Origin: Adenophora triphylla var. japonica
Lineage: Eukaryota; Streptophyta; Magnoliopsida; Asterales; Campanulaceae
Reading direction: 5' to 3'
Assembly (NCBI GenBank): GCA_022495995.1
Contig: JAFEMH010007511.1
Location: 22,925-86,924, forward strand
Length of the DNA stretch: 64,000 nucleotides
The notes below the pieces were generated by a model. It was not told the DNA's origin and ran no database searches. It saw only the letters and a list, made by a program, of their open reading frames with translations. Made by a program: the position numbers and the translations under genes. Shown piece after piece: positions 21,791 to 34,316 of this stretch. Position 1 is the stretch's first letter, and every line of letters begins with the position of its first letter.

Positions 21791-24700
21791 GTTAGTTTTT
21801 CTGTTCGTACTGGTGGAGCCCGTGGTCGTGACAACCCTGATAAATCTCATCTCACATGTACTCATTGTAAGAAGACGGGTCATGATAGTACCACATGTTT
21901 TGAATTACATGGTTATCCAGATTGGTGGCTTGAGCAACGCAAATCTAATGCTCGCGGCGGTGGTCGTCCACAAAATGGCCGAGGTAGGGGTTCTCCTCGC
22001 GGAAGCATCAGAACTACAACGACATCGGATCGTGGGCCTGTTAATGTTGGTGCTGCTGCTGTAGGATCTTCATCTGTGGCTTCTTCTTCATCATTCACAG
22101 CTGAGCAGTGGCAAGCTTTAGCAAGCCTTGTCGGTAATTCCCAAATCTCAAATGATCGTCTTCATGGTAAGTTTGATTCAACTTCATGGGTAATTGATAC
22201 AGGTGCTTCAAATCATGTAACCGGAAACGCCTCGTATCTTCTGAATCCTCGGACTATACCGACTTGCCCTGTTGGTTTGCCTAATGGGTCATCGGTTTTG
22301 GCTCATAAGGAGGGATCCGTTCGTCTGACGGACACCATTACTCTCTCTCATGTTCTTTTTATTCCGAATTTGAGCTGCAATTTAATTTCAGTATCTCAAC
22401 TGTCTGACGATATTCATTGCACTGTCCAATTTAACTCATCTATGTGTGCTATACAGGACCTGTCGAGGAACCTGATTGGAATGGGTGCTAGGCGAGATGG
22501 ACTCTACTACTTTCGCGGCACATCTTCAGCATATAATGTTTCTGTTACCGTATCGCCTTCTGTTTTGGAGCTGTGGCATAATCGGTTGGGGCACCCTTCC
22601 GAGAATGTAGTAAAGCTTCTTTCCTCTGTTCGTGATACTTCTGACAGTTTACTTAAACCTTGTGATACTTGTTTTAGGGCTAAACAATCTAGAGATAGTT
22701 TTCCGGTTAGTGACCATAAGTCTACTAGAATTTTTGAGAAAGTTCATTGTGATTTGTGGGGTGCATACACTCATTCTTCTTCTTGTGGTGCACGGTATTT
22801 TTTAACTTTAGTAGATGATTTTTCCCGAGCTGTTTGGATTTACTTGTTGGTCGATAAAACCGAAGTTTTTTGTATGTTTATGGCTTTTATTGCAATGGTT
22901 GAACGTCAGTTTTCTCAGAAAATTAAGGTTGTCCAATCTGATAATGGGACTGAATTTAATTGCATGCTTGATTATTTCTTTTCCACTAGCATTACTTTCC
23001 AAACATCTTGTGTTGGTACCCCTCAACAAAATGGTCGAGTCGAGCGGAAACATCGTTACATTCTAAATGTTGCTAGAGTGCTTACGTTTCAGGCTCATTT
23101 ACCAATTTTCTTTTGGGGAGAAGCAGTTCTTACTGCTGCTCATTTGGTTAACCGAACTCCCACTCCCCTCTTAGGCAATAAGACTCCCTATGAGGTTTGG
23201 TTCGGAAAATTACCTTTCTTTGACTCTCTTCGGATTTTTGGTTCCTTGTGTTATGCTCACAATCAGAAAGCAAAGGAAGATAAGTTTGCCAGTCGTAACC
23301 GAAAATGTATTTTTGTGGGCTATCATCTAGACAAAAAGGGGTGGAAGTTGTTTGATCTAGAGACAAAGAAATTTTTTGTCTCCCGGGATATGAAATTCTT
23401 TGAGAACAATTTTCCTTACAGAGATTTGTCGTCAGTGCCTCATTCCCCGAATTCTGTGGAGATTATTAACCAAGAGGTTGATTTCGCCTTCCTTGATTAT
23501 CCGGACATGGCAGATGTTGCTTCAGAACCTTTGACAGTAGCTCCTGCAGACGTACCTGATCCCGTGACTACAGTTTCTGCAGGTATTACTCCTACAGAGG
23601 TCTCATCTGCTTCTACGACAGACACCTCTCCTTCTGAGCAAGATGCTTTAGGGAGGGGCATGCGTACGAAAGTACCCTCCGTTCTACTTCGGGACTACAT
23701 TGCTGCTACTGTTACTTCTGCTAGTCCATCCCCCGAACACTCCACTTCAGTCGGCTCCTCAGGTACTCCTTATCCTATAGCTCACAATATAAATTGTGAC
23801 AGTTTTTCTGTGAAATATCATAACTTCCTTGCAGCTATTACCTTGGCTAAAGAGCCTAGGACTTTTCGTGAGGCAATGTCACAAGATGGAAGGAAGGAAT
23901 CTATGCAGGCTGAAATTCGTGCCTTGGAAGATAATGGCACATGGACTATGGTTCCTCTACTACATGGTAAGCGTGATCTTCGTAGTCAGTGGGTCTATCG
24001 GATTAAGTACAAGTCTGATGGTACAGTTGAACGACTTAAATCTTGTTTGGTGGTTCTTGGTAATCATCAGAAAGAAGGGATTGATTACACGGAAACCTTT
24101 GCTCCTGTGGCCTAGATGGTCACCGTTCGAGCCTTTCTTGCCATTGCTGCCTCAAAGAATTGGGAACTGCATCAAATGGATGTGCATAACGCTTTCCTGC
24201 ATGGTGATCTTCAGGAAGAGCTCTACATGAAACCTCCTCTGGGTTTTCATCCCAATCAACCTAATATGGGTTGTCGTCTTCGCAAATCCCTTTATGGCCT
24301 GAAACAGGCCCCGCGTTGTTGGTTCGCTAAGCTAGTGGCTTCCTTGAATCACTATGGGTTCTTGCAGTCTTACTCTGATTATTCCTTATTCACATTCACA
24401 AAAGGTATGATTCATATGAATATTCTTGTGTATGTTGACGATCTTATTATAGTTGGGAACGATTCCGCTGCCTTACAGTCTTTCAAAAAGTATCTAAGTG
24501 AATGTTTCAAGATGAAGGACCTTGGCTCCTTGAAGTATTTCTTGGGTATTGAAGTTGCTCGTAGCTCATCTGGCCTGTTTCTGTGCCAACACAAGTATGC
24601 CTTGGACATCATATCCGAGGTTGGGCTATTGGGAGCAAAGCCATATGGCTTTCCTATTGAACTGAATCATAAACTCGGTCTTGCCACTGGTGATCTTCTG

Positions 24701-25400
24701 GATGATCCAGAACGTTATAGACGATTGGTTGGTCGTCTCATTTACTTAGCAGTCACTCGTCCAGACTTGGCATATTCGGTTCACATTATGTCCCAATTTA
24801 TGAAGGAACCTCGCAAGGATCATTGGGATGCAGCACCGCGAGTGATTCGTTATCTCGAAAGCACACCTGGTCAGGGTATTCTTCTTCTTGATGATAGTGA
24901 GCTCACGTTACAAGGATGGTGTGATTCAGATTGGGCCGGTTGCCCTATTACTCGCCGTTCTCTTTCTGGATGGCTTGTGTTCCTTGGTCATTCTCCTATA
25001 TCTTGGAAGACGAAGAAACAAACCACTGTGTCTCGTTCGTCTGCCGATGTCGAATACCGTTCTATGGCGGCCCTTACCTGCGAATTGAAATGGTTGAAGG
25101 GATTACTATTGAGCCTTGGTGTCCACCATCCGAAGGCAATCAACATCTTCTGCGATAGTCAGCCGACTCTTGATATTGCCCCCCGTATTTCATGAACGGA
25201 CAAAGCATATTGAAATTGACTGCCACTTTGTTCGTGACGCTATTTCGGATGGCCTGATTTCTCCTTCCTATATTCCTACTAAAACGCAGCTGGCGGATAT
25301 TTTTACTAAGGCTCTTGGAAAACAACAGTTTGATTTACTAGTTAGCAAGTTGGGCATTCTTAATCCTCATACTCAACTTGAGGGAGGGTGTGAAGCAGGC
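21788..25400 (+). pseudogene. Copia POL (protease, integrase, RT, RNase H), broken
   Basis: The frame 21788-24115 covers the zinc knuckle, protease (WVIDTGASNH), integrase HHCC (HNRLGH to CDTCFRAK), the DDE core (TLVDDFSRAVW, SDNGTEF, GTPQQNGRVERKH) and the start of RT. A TAG at 24113-24115 interrupts RT in the ETFAPVAK motif at the Lys position. RT continues to 25195 with YVDDLIIVG and RNase H (WCDSDWAGCP, SSADVEYRSM). A frameshift near 25185 moves the last part (HIEIDCHFVRD, TKTQLADIFTKAL) to another frame. Few lesions in a long open frame suggest moderate age. Confidence 0.93.
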
Positions 25401-25786
25401 GTTGAAGGCACTGAACAAGTGGGCGATTGCCCAGCTGAAGTGGGCGACCGCCCAGCCTCTTTTCCCAGCAATACGAAAATGCCTGTACAAGTGGGCGACC
25501 ACCCAGGCAATATGAGCGACCGCCCAGCTTTAAAATCAAACGAGGTTAAAACCTCTGTACATGTGGGCGACCGCCCAGCTGAAGTGGGCGACCGCCCAGG
25601 AGCAGATCTGACGAAAATTTAATTTCCTTTTCTCATTGTTTCCTTGGTTGATTAGCTTTAGTTTTGTTAATTTCCTTTTCAACATAGAACTCTTCAGCCC
25701 AGAGTTTATATTGTAACATATATATTCACAAATTGATTAATGAGAATTCATGTTTTGAGAAAATCATAATAATTTGTTTTTCTACA
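25389..25786 (+). repeat. Copia 3' LTR
   Basis: Homologous to the 5' LTR, from TGTGAAGCAGG to TTCTACA. The palindromic TGGGCGACCGCCCA array lies at about 25422-25600 with different copy numbers and arrangement from the 5' LTR. Confidence 0.9.
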
Positions 25787-25881
25787 TTTTTCCTAATCCG
25801 CAATTTTGACTCAATCATTTTTAATAGGCAAGCATGACAAATAAAGTGCATCCAAATTCTGCACTATATATATGAGTTATA

Positions 25882-26158
25882 CTCCCTCCGTCCCACAACA
25901 AGTGACACACTTTGTCATTTTGGGCGTCCCACTAATAAGTCACACTTTCTAAAATGGCAAAGAATCTTTACTATTCCCTCCACTCATTCTCTCTCCTACA
26001 TTATTTTAATACTCACAACACCATTATAATTTACTATTCTCTTCACTCATTCTCTCTCCTACTCAACTATCTACACTCACAACACATCAACCTTTTCACT
26101 TTTTTCTTAATTCCCGTGCAAAACAGTAACTGTGTCACTTGTTACGAGACGGAGGAAG
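25882..26158. mobile_element. Stowaway-type MITE (277 bp)
   Basis: Starts CTCCCTCCGTCCCACAACAA and ends in the inverted counterpart TTGTTACGAGACGGAGGAAG, flanked by TA at 25880-25881 and 26159-26160. Confidence 0.88.
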
Positions 26159-26238
26159 TATTTGGTAACTTCGATAAAAACTCAAACCCGCGAAAAATTT
26201 GCGTTCATCTCACTAAAAGAAGAGTAGGTCTGCTGAGA

Positions 26239-26840
26239 AACGCGTTTCTCCATAACTATGGAGAAACGCGTTCTTAATAGCCAGAAGCAATGGATTTGAT
26301 AGCCAGAAAAAAATTTCTGGATATCAGTCTCAAAGGGTTCTGGATATCCGAAAGCTTTGGAACGGATATCCGTAAGCCTTTGGGTGGATATCCGAAAAAA
26401 TAGATTTGAAGCCAAATCCAAGGCCAAGACCGAAATTGCTTATTGAAGGTTTTCGGATATCCATAAACCTTCAAATGTATATCCGTAAAACCATCAAATG
26501 AATATCCGAGAAACATATTTGAAGCCAAATCCAAGGCCAAGACCTTAAAATGCTTATTGAAGGTTTCGGGATATCCGTAAACCTTCGAATGTATATCCGA
26601 AACCATCAAATGAATATCCGTAAACATTTTGAAAGTTTCGGGATATCATTTTGAAGGTTTCTGGATATCACTTTCATAAGCTTCTGGATATCCTTTCAAA
26701 GGGTTCTGGATATCCAGAACCTTTGAGACTGATATCCAGAAGTAACCATGGACAAGGTCATGGCCAATGCAAAAAGTTTCTGGATATCCTTTCAATAGCT
26801 TCTGGATATCCGTAACCCGTTTCTCCATAACTTATGGAGA
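26239..26840. repeat. Fold-back element built on GGATATCC
   Basis: Bounded by hairpins: a perfect 16-bp-arm, 2-nt-loop hairpin (26239-26254 with 26257-26272) and a weaker relative at about 26818-26840 (TTCTCCATAA/TTATGGAGA). Inside are over a dozen GGATATCC-type palindromes, including an 18-bp perfect one at 26703-26720. A 35/34-bp inverted pair lies at 26315-26349 and 26708-26741, and a direct repeat (GAAGCCAAATCCAAGGCCAA) occurs near 26408 and 26522. No transposase or clear target duplication. Short ORFs merely translate the repeats. Confidence 0.8.
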
Positions 26841-26850
26841 TTCTCCCTAG

Positions 26851-27460
26851 ATTTTACGCTAAAAGAATCCTTCTTTTTCTAAAAGTTTCGAAGTCTAAAA
26901 CTCTTCTTTAGTATGGAGCAAGTACTTTTTGAAATTTAATGAATGAAAGTAATTAATTTCTCACTAAATCTATATTTGCACTTAAATTTATATCTAGTTG
27001 GTCATTTTTACAAACGTTTTGACATTAATTGTTTTTCAAGATTTTGTCAAAATCAAAATCAAAGGTGTTGGTCTTAAAATTATTAAGTAACTTGACGGTA
27101 TGGAAATTTGTTCGCCTTTTTTGAGATGTGGTTGACTTGTCATCCGATATATGAGTTTTTACTCATCTTATTGAGTATTTTAGGCTTAATTATTGTTTAC
27201 TTCTCAAATTTTTGTTATTTGATTCAGTGTTTTTGGTGTTTATGATGATTATGTGCTCAATCTAGAATAAAGAGGGAGAAACAGAACTTTAATGGACAAT
27301 TATGTGAAAGAGTAAGGACTGATGTGTAGATATTTGAATAATGTAGTGACCAATCTATAAATTCTGAGCTATTAGTGACCAAATAGCAATTATCAGAAAC
27401 CAGGACTGTTCTGAAATTTACTGAAACTCAGGCACTTCAAAGGAATTTCCGAAGGTTTAT
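26851..27460. other. Unannotated AT-rich stretch
   Basis: I see no ORF of note, repeat or element terminus between the fold-back element and the next Stowaway. Confidence 0.5.
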
Positions 27461-27462
27461 TA

Positions 27463-27733
27463 CTCCCTCCGTCCCAGCCGAAGTGTCCCAACTTTCCTTT
27501 TTGGGTGTTCCATTTAAAATGTCCCAACCCAAAAAATGATTTTTTTTATTACTTTTTTATTTGTGGGACCCACTTGTCATACTCACAATATTCTCTACCC
27601 TACTTTCTCTTTTCTACATCACTTTTCACACTCACAACATTTATTTCACTATACACTTTTTACATTATATATATTAATTCCTTAATTTTTGTGCATGATT
27701 AATTTTAGGACACTTCGACTGGGACGGAGGGAG
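27463..27733. mobile_element. Stowaway-type MITE (271 bp)
   Basis: Starts CTCCCTCCGTCCCAGCCGAA and ends with the inverted TTCGACTGGGACGGAGGGAG, with TA on both flanks. The 25-bp or longer terminal inverted repeats are almost perfect, so it is comparatively young. Confidence 0.93.
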
Positions 27734-27919
27734 TATCTATAGTATAAATAAGACATCTACTATCTACAGTTGAATGAACAGTATCAAGCGGCGAATTTTC
27801 CATTTTGCCCTTATACATTTGTCCCTTTTCCATTTTCCCCTTAATTTAAAAAAAAAATAATTAAAAAAAAAACACGTATCTTTTAACACGATCATGTACT
27901 AGTTTCTTATACTACACAA

Positions 27920-29364
27920 CTAGCAGTACCCCCGTGCGATGCACGGACAGTTATTAACGCATAACTGATCGAAATCGAAACAAATACAAAAGAAAATAGA
28001 GATGTTTGACATTGTAAAACAATTCTTTGAAAATTATATTGCCTCAATGAATTTACTTGTCTCAAAAAACAATATTTATTTTTTGACACACGAAGATACA
28101 AACATTATGAAGATTAATTTTATCAAAATAATACTACTTCGGATAAAAAAAATAAAATACTATCTTCATCCCAATGAATATTTTATAAAATATTACTTAA
28201 GTTGTTTAAAAAAATAATGTCATATTTTGAAACGAAGGCACTAACATTACAATATTTCAAAAATGAATATTACTTTCTATTCGAAATGAATAACCCAAAA
28301 ATAATACTACAATTTTTTTCCAAAAAAAATGAGCATTGTTTCCTTCAGCCCAATGAATATTTTAAAAAATAATACTACTTCATTCGCCTCTGCAATTAAT
28401 GTTTGTAATGTTAGTGTCTTCGTCTAAAAATATTACATTAATTTTTTAGAAGAATAAAGTAGTATTATTTTTTAAAATGTTCATTGAGACGAAAGAAGCA
28501 ATGTTCATTTTTTTTTGGACATAAAAAAATTCTACTTTTTAACAAAAATAAATTCCTTCAATTCAAAAAATGAATATTACTTTCATCCCATAATTAATAC
28601 TACTTTCTATATCAAAAAAAAAAATTACTTCCTTTGCCTCAATGAATTTACTTGGCTCAAAAACTAATATTTATTTTTTGACACGAAGACACGAACATTA
28701 TAAACATTAATTTTTACAAAATAATACTACTTCGGGTAAAAAAATAAATTAATATATTCGTCAAAAGGAATATTTTATACAATATTACTTAATATGTTTA
28801 AAAATTAATGTCAAATTTTGAAACGAAGGAACTAACATTACAAACAATAATTTATATTTAAAAAGTAAAATTATGATTATTATTATCATCATTTATAATA
28901 AAAAAATATACTGCAAACTTAATTAATTTTCAAAACAAAGATATTGAAAAATTAAAAAAAAAATAAAGAAAGGATAATTAAGAAATTTATATTTAAGAAT
29001 GAGTGTTTTTTTTTTGTTTCCAAATTAAATGAAATTAGTATCTAATTAAAGAGAAAAAAAATTATGAATTTTGGTGTACACATTTTTAAATTTTTTTTTT
29101 TATAAAATAATTGAGGTCGGAAAAAGGGGAAGAAAAATAAAAATCTGAAATAAAACGATCCAATCAGAGTGCAACACGTGTCGCTTTAAAAAAAAAAAAC
29201 CATAACGCGTCAAACGCGCCTTTGTCGACGCGTGTGACGCACGCGCCAATGACAGCTTGACATGTATCCTCTCCGCCTTGTGTATTGCCAAAATGCCACC
29301 GAGGGAAATTACGAAAATGCCCCTCGTTTTTGGCTTCAAGGCTGTGCTCCTTTTATATTACTTT

Positions 29365-29367
<3 letters not shown>
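27920..29367 (-). mobile_element. Nonautonomous Helitron (1.45 kb)
   Basis: The 3' end on the minus strand is hairpin CCGTGC-GAT-GCACGG (27946-27932), a short spacer and CTAG at 27923-27920, with A just outside. The 5' end starts TCTAAAGTAATATAAAAGG at 29367, with T outside. It has no RepHel. The interior is AT-rich with one CpG-rich patch (29200-29250, several ACGCG motifs). Its 5' half is related to 43.9-45.0 kb. Confidence 0.78.

Positions 29368-29453
<86 letters not shown>
29368..29453. repeat. (TA)n microsatellite
   Basis: Pure TA run starting exactly at the outer base of the Helitron 5' end. The region from 29454 to 30004 shows no recognised gene or element. Confidence 0.97.
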
Positions 29454-29457
<4 letters not shown>

Positions 29458-30004
29458 CAGAGCCAACAACGCAAGGGGGTAAATTGACCCTCCTCCCCTG
29501 TAAAACTCTACATATATCCAATTATTTTTTTTATTATTATTTGAACCGATATCCCATTTTTTTAATGTTTACAACAAATAATACTTTGAGAAAATGCTTC
29601 TGAGTTACCCAAACTGTATGCTCAAAAGACGACAATTAAAATAAAGCAAACAGAAAAGCGCGTTGTTTTATATATTGTGAAAACGTTCTTGAATACTATA
29701 TTGTTAATACAAACATCAAAGTGGTAAGTATTTTCATCATTACATATCAATATTTAAAATAATTTACCTTTTAACTCTGGATGTAGCGACATATAATTCT
29801 TCATGGCAAATTTTTGATTTTTTCAAAATAAGAACTAATTATTTATAAAAAAAAAAAAATAACTCATTCTAGGATGAAGGGAGCTATAAAATTATTTAAA
29901 TTGCAAAGTAGATGAAACATTGATTAGTATAAAGAGCAACTATAGAGACAACATTTACTACTCAATATATCTTAAAATGAACGAATGACCCATTTTAAAA
30001 CTGA

Positions 30005-30660
30005 TGCTGCAGGAAATGTGCTTATCAATCTTCCTCCACGTGGCAGGACTGATCACCTGGCTTCTTGACCTGAAAACAGAACCCACGACTAGCCGGATGT
30101 GTCTCCGGCGAAGACACTCGGGCGTGAGAGTAAGATAACAGTTGTATAAAGCTCAAAATGTATTGAATAATGAACTCGAATCACAAAATGGCGCTTACCT
30201 TTCACCGTTTGGTAGTGATGAAGTATTTAAAGACAAGAGTGGTGTATTTTTGGGGGAGGCGACATGTGCTCCGAGATTGTAGCGGCAGTTACTTGGACGT
30301 GGGAACATGTCCATAACGGTTCCTGATTTGTAGGGATGTGGTTATGAGGATTGTTCAACCAAATAAGCCGGCAAGTGTTAAGTCGTCACTTATTGATTTA
30401 GGTCGAGGTCGCCACTCGTGATATGGTCGACCTGACTGTCGGGTAGAGCATGGTTCGTACCCGAATTGTAATATGGATCATGAGGTCGGACTAAGTTACG
30501 TCGGGACCTGTGGGTCGGACCGTGGGCTTGGTCGATTGATACTTGAGATGGGCTTTGGGCCTTGTTTTGATTGGACCACTTATTGGGAATGTGGAGACCA
30601 AGGTCAGCCGGTAATTGGACTTTACTCGTTTGGTCCAACTCGACACTTTTGGTATGTTCA
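30005..30660 (-). repeat. 3' LTR of the Tat element
   Basis: Plus strand runs from TGCTGCAGGAAATGTGC to GGTATGTTCA. Homologous throughout to 42747-43398 with scattered substitutions and small indels. A polypurine-like AAAGTTGGGGTCCAC (minus strand) adjoins it internally at about 30675-30661. Confidence 0.9.
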
Positions 30661-30940
30661 GTGGACCCCAACTTTCGAGTTGACTTCGTCGACTTGGAAG
30701 TTAAGAAGATTTCTTTGCCAAAAATTGCTTTACTCGCAGGTCGATACTAGTCTTTGAAGTAGGTCGACTATGATGACGTGGCAACATCCTGATCGTTGGC
30801 GATGAACGGTAGGAGATGAAGGAGCGCCGGTTTTAGTAATGATTGCAATTCTGACTCTTGGAACTCCTTCTCGGAAACCGCCGGTTTTAATTTTGGAAAA
30901 TTAATTTCGATTTTCCTTTCCCTTTCCAATTTTAGGAAAA

Positions 30941-30948
30941 TATAAATA
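30941..30948 (+). promoter_or_regulatory. TATA box for the antisense gene inside the Tat element
   Basis: TATAAATA lies about 110 bp upstream of the plus-strand ATG at 31055, just inside the 3' LTR. It faces opposite to the element's own transcription. Confidence 0.6.
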
Positions 30949-31054
30949 GCAAAATCCTCCTTCGTTTAGAACTTTTACCGTTTTCAAGCTCTTGAGAATC
31001 TCCGTGAAAATAGCGAAGAAGCGATTGAGTTAAATTGGGCTTCCATCTTCGGCA

Positions 31055-34000
31055 ATGACTTCCTATTCCGACATTTACAAAGGTATTTCTCTCCCATTCT
31101 TCCTTTAGAGCTTTAATTTCGTTCTATCTTTGATTTACGCCATGGCTAGAACCTTTAGTAGCGAGCCGGGAGCTTGGTATGGGTACCGCACCGTTAACCG
31201 TAGGGTTTACAAGAATGTGAACGGTGAGTGGAGATAACCTGTCTTTGGATGAATGTGCCTCCATTTTAACCAAGTGGGAATTAAATTTTAGTGAGATAGG
31301 TTTGCCCATTGTAGGGGCGTTGAAAACCTGGTAGTTGATGATTCAAATGTCGTCACTTTCCATCTATTCCATGAACTGCTCGACCATCTTACTTTGTTCT
31401 ATGTTAGGGATGTCCTCAAACCCTCCTTTCTTAGGAATAGGATAGGCTTTCCAGGGGAGTCTAGGTCGCCCTTAAATAGGTCGATCGAAATTATTCATAG
31501 GCCCGACTCCCTGTTTCTCCTTCTTCTTGTACGTATATGGCAACTCAAGGCGGAGCTACAGCATCTACTTCCTCTGGACCCGTAATCGTTGATGCATTTG
31601 ACGATACTGACCATGCCAGAAAGAATGAGAGGGGTTATGTTCCCCAAGGGCCATTACGCGGAAAGAAGAACTCCGCCTCTAGGTATAGCATGATTTGGGA
31701 TTTCTGTGAGGTAAGTAAGGAAGATTATAGGGTGACCATTTATACTCAGAGGGAGTTTATGAAGTTGTTTAGGTCGTCATTTACTAGGGATGCCACTAGG
31801 GTAGCCTTCTTCTATGGTCAATTTGTAGCTGGCCTCAGGTTGCCTCTTGATCCCTTCATAAACGAGTTTTTAGAATGTGCCAATGCTCTTCCCCTTCAGC
31901 TCGGAGCTAATACTTGTAGGGTCCTTGTGTGCTTTGCTATGGTGTGCAGATTCTTAGGGTATGAACCTTGTATGAGAGTGTTCAAAGAATTTTTCAGTAT
32001 AAAGTATAGTGGAGAGGACCTGAGCATCAGTACCCCCTCTAAACCTAAATCTCCCAATCTCTTCACCAACCTCCCAAGTAAGCATAGTGGCTGGAACTCG
32101 CATGTTGTTGTGGTAGAGAGTAGATTAGGATGGGAATTCCCATTGCCCAATGATGAAACAAAAACCATAGATGAGGGGAACTATTGGGAGCCGACCTGGC
32201 ATCTTAACTTGTATAGGGCTTTGTGTCGCTTAGTCGAGAGAAGACCCATTAGGCTGGGAGAGTCTGCCACCACTGTGTATAACTTCGTCCAGTGGGATGA
32301 TGTCACGGAGATGGAGTGGTAGAGCCCCTTGTCCCTGTGTTGAGAGGACAAATATATCCCGACTGGGTTACTCATTCTCTGGGGAGGTTTGGAAATTTGT
32401 GCCAGCGTTGCAAGAAGACAGAAAACTACTGCAAGGATAACGGGGAGCATGCCGGTGGTAAGATCTTGTTCTGCAACCCTTTACTCGTCTATTGCCTGCT
32501 TGTCGATCTGACAATATGATAGACCATTTGTATTGTGTCCCTTTCTTAGCTCGTCATTTGTTAACTTGTGTATAAGATAATTGAGTCGTACATAGTTTGC
32601 TCGTACATAGAACTTGTGCTCGTATGTAGAACTTTCATATGTCGATCTAACACTTTGTTGTTTTGATTTTGTTGCAGTTCTGACTCCTGAGCAAGAAGCT
32701 AACATGGTTCGAATCGTTGGCGTTTCTGACAAGAAGAAAGCGAGGAAGGACCATGGGAAGGCTAATGCTCGTGCTCACAGGCAGAGGGAAGCCGCGTTAA
32801 GGACCGATCGGCTTCCAAAGACAATATTGGGATGGTGCCAATGGAAGGGGTAGATGAAGAAGATCCTTTGTTGAGCGGCGGTCATACCGTGAGCGTGGGA
32901 GGAGGGTAATGAATCCAACAAATCGCGGCAGCCCGATGTGAGCTCCGACCCAACCGCCGATGTCAATGTAGGGACCTCCGTCTTTGTCGGAGCGAGGAAC
33001 TAGTCCCTTGGATGTCGTAAACATTGATGACGACGTCATGGAAACGAAGTTGATGATCAACCTCGAGGACTAAGAGGTTGCGATCCGACAAGGGGAATCT
33101 TTGTTTCATCGAGCCAACCGCTTCCACCTCCTCCACCTTCTTCTTATCCCAACCAAGAATCCATTGAAGAAAGGATGCGAGAGGTGAGTGATGTTCCCTC
33201 TCTTGAAGGAGTTAATTGCCTGAGTCGCAGCTACCTAGACATGAACTTGGGCCAGGTGATTGTGAGAAGAGCGGTGGATGTGGGTCTGCTAGCTCACTTG
33301 GCTGATAAGGGCATGACACCCGAGGAATTCTCAGCTCGGTCTGGGCTGGCTCATTGCGAGGTAACTTCTCACTTTCTCTTTTATTTTAGTCGTCTGCTCC
33401 TTTACTCGATCCACTTGAATCACGAGCTAACACTTCTTTGTTTCCTTTGGAATGCAGAATCTTACAATGATTGAGCAAGCCAAGAGCTCTTGGAGAGCCT
33501 CCATTGAGAGGGAGAGACAAGCCCTTCGTGATTATTCCAAAAAGGTTCAAGAGCTTGCGGAATGGAAAGAGAAGTATAACGACTTGGACAATTCGTATGA
33601 AGCCAACGAAGCGGTGAAGACCAAGGCTCTGTCCGACCTTGAGGCTGCAGAGTCCAAACTCAAGGAAGTGGAGGCTGAGAGGGTCTTGAGAAGAAAGAAC
33701 TGGGGAAGGCCAAGACTGAGCTGGCCACTATTAACAAACTTCTAAAGGAGAAGGATGCCTTCTTGCTCGAGTTGCATGAACAACATCGACTTGAGAGAGA
33801 GAAGAGTCAGAAAGACCACAAGGTTGCTATTGAGAAAACTGCTAAGGATGCCTCTGAAGCCGCGGTTGAGAAGTTCAAGGCAGGGACGAGTACTATGATG
33901 CCATAGTGTCTAAGGCCCAAGATTTTCTTGAGGTCGGCAAAAGACACATGGCCGTCGTGCGCTTGTAGATCCAACGGCTACGGTTACCATCGAGCAATTA

Positions 34001-34316
34001 GCTCGTTGGTTTCTCGAGTCCCAATATGATATGACGGCTCGTGGTGGTCACTCGCTCGTTCCTTACCTTGAAAACGATCTAGCTTTCATTGCCCAAGAGG
34101 ATGAGGAGGATCATCTGCGAGAAGTGGGAAGCTCCCCCGTCCTTGATAGAAATTTTGATGTGGTCTTGGCGGAACTCGGCGATCTTTGAAGCCATGGAGG
34201 TTGAAACTGAGCAGACATATTCTGAATCGGGTAAGCCCCTAGAGCCCCAGCAACAAGAAGATGGTGAAGGTCGAGCTTCCATTGACGACCAAGCTGATGT
34301 CGGCCAGGACTCTTAA
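31055..34316 (+). CDS. Antisense spliced ORF of the Tat element (gypsy-type transposon domain plus coiled coil)
   Basis: Exon 1 starts MTSYSDIYK at 31055 and ends at a donor at 31082/31083. The largest open exon spans about 31537-32322 (contains TIYTQREFMKLFRSSF, GQFVAGLRLPLDP, LGANTCRVLVCFAMVCRFLG). It resembles the plant 'putative gypsy type transposon' domain carried by Tat-element antisense ORFs. Later exons include EQEANMVRIVG (about 32686) and DVGLLAHLADKGM (about 33180-33360, donor GAG|GTAACT). After acceptor TGCAG|AATC near 33456 comes a coiled-coil exon rich in Glu/Lys (about 33457-33700), and the frame ends at 34316. Frameshifts between 31200 and 31530 and after 33690 mean that the present copy is probably inactive. 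Confidence 0.6.

Larger units (their letters stand above)
20626..25786 (+). mobile_element. Degenerate full-length Ty1/copia retrotransposon
   Basis: LTRs lie at 20626-21039 and 25389-25786. A primer-binding site TGGTATCAAAGC (initiator Met tRNA type) directly follows the 5' LTR, and a purine tract GAGGGAGGG precedes the 3' LTR. Domain order is GAG, protease, integrase, RT, RNase H, diagnostic of copia. The 5-bp flanks (TCTTT / TTTTT) are only an approximate target duplication. Multiple frameshifts and stops make it nonautonomous now. Confidence 0.95.
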
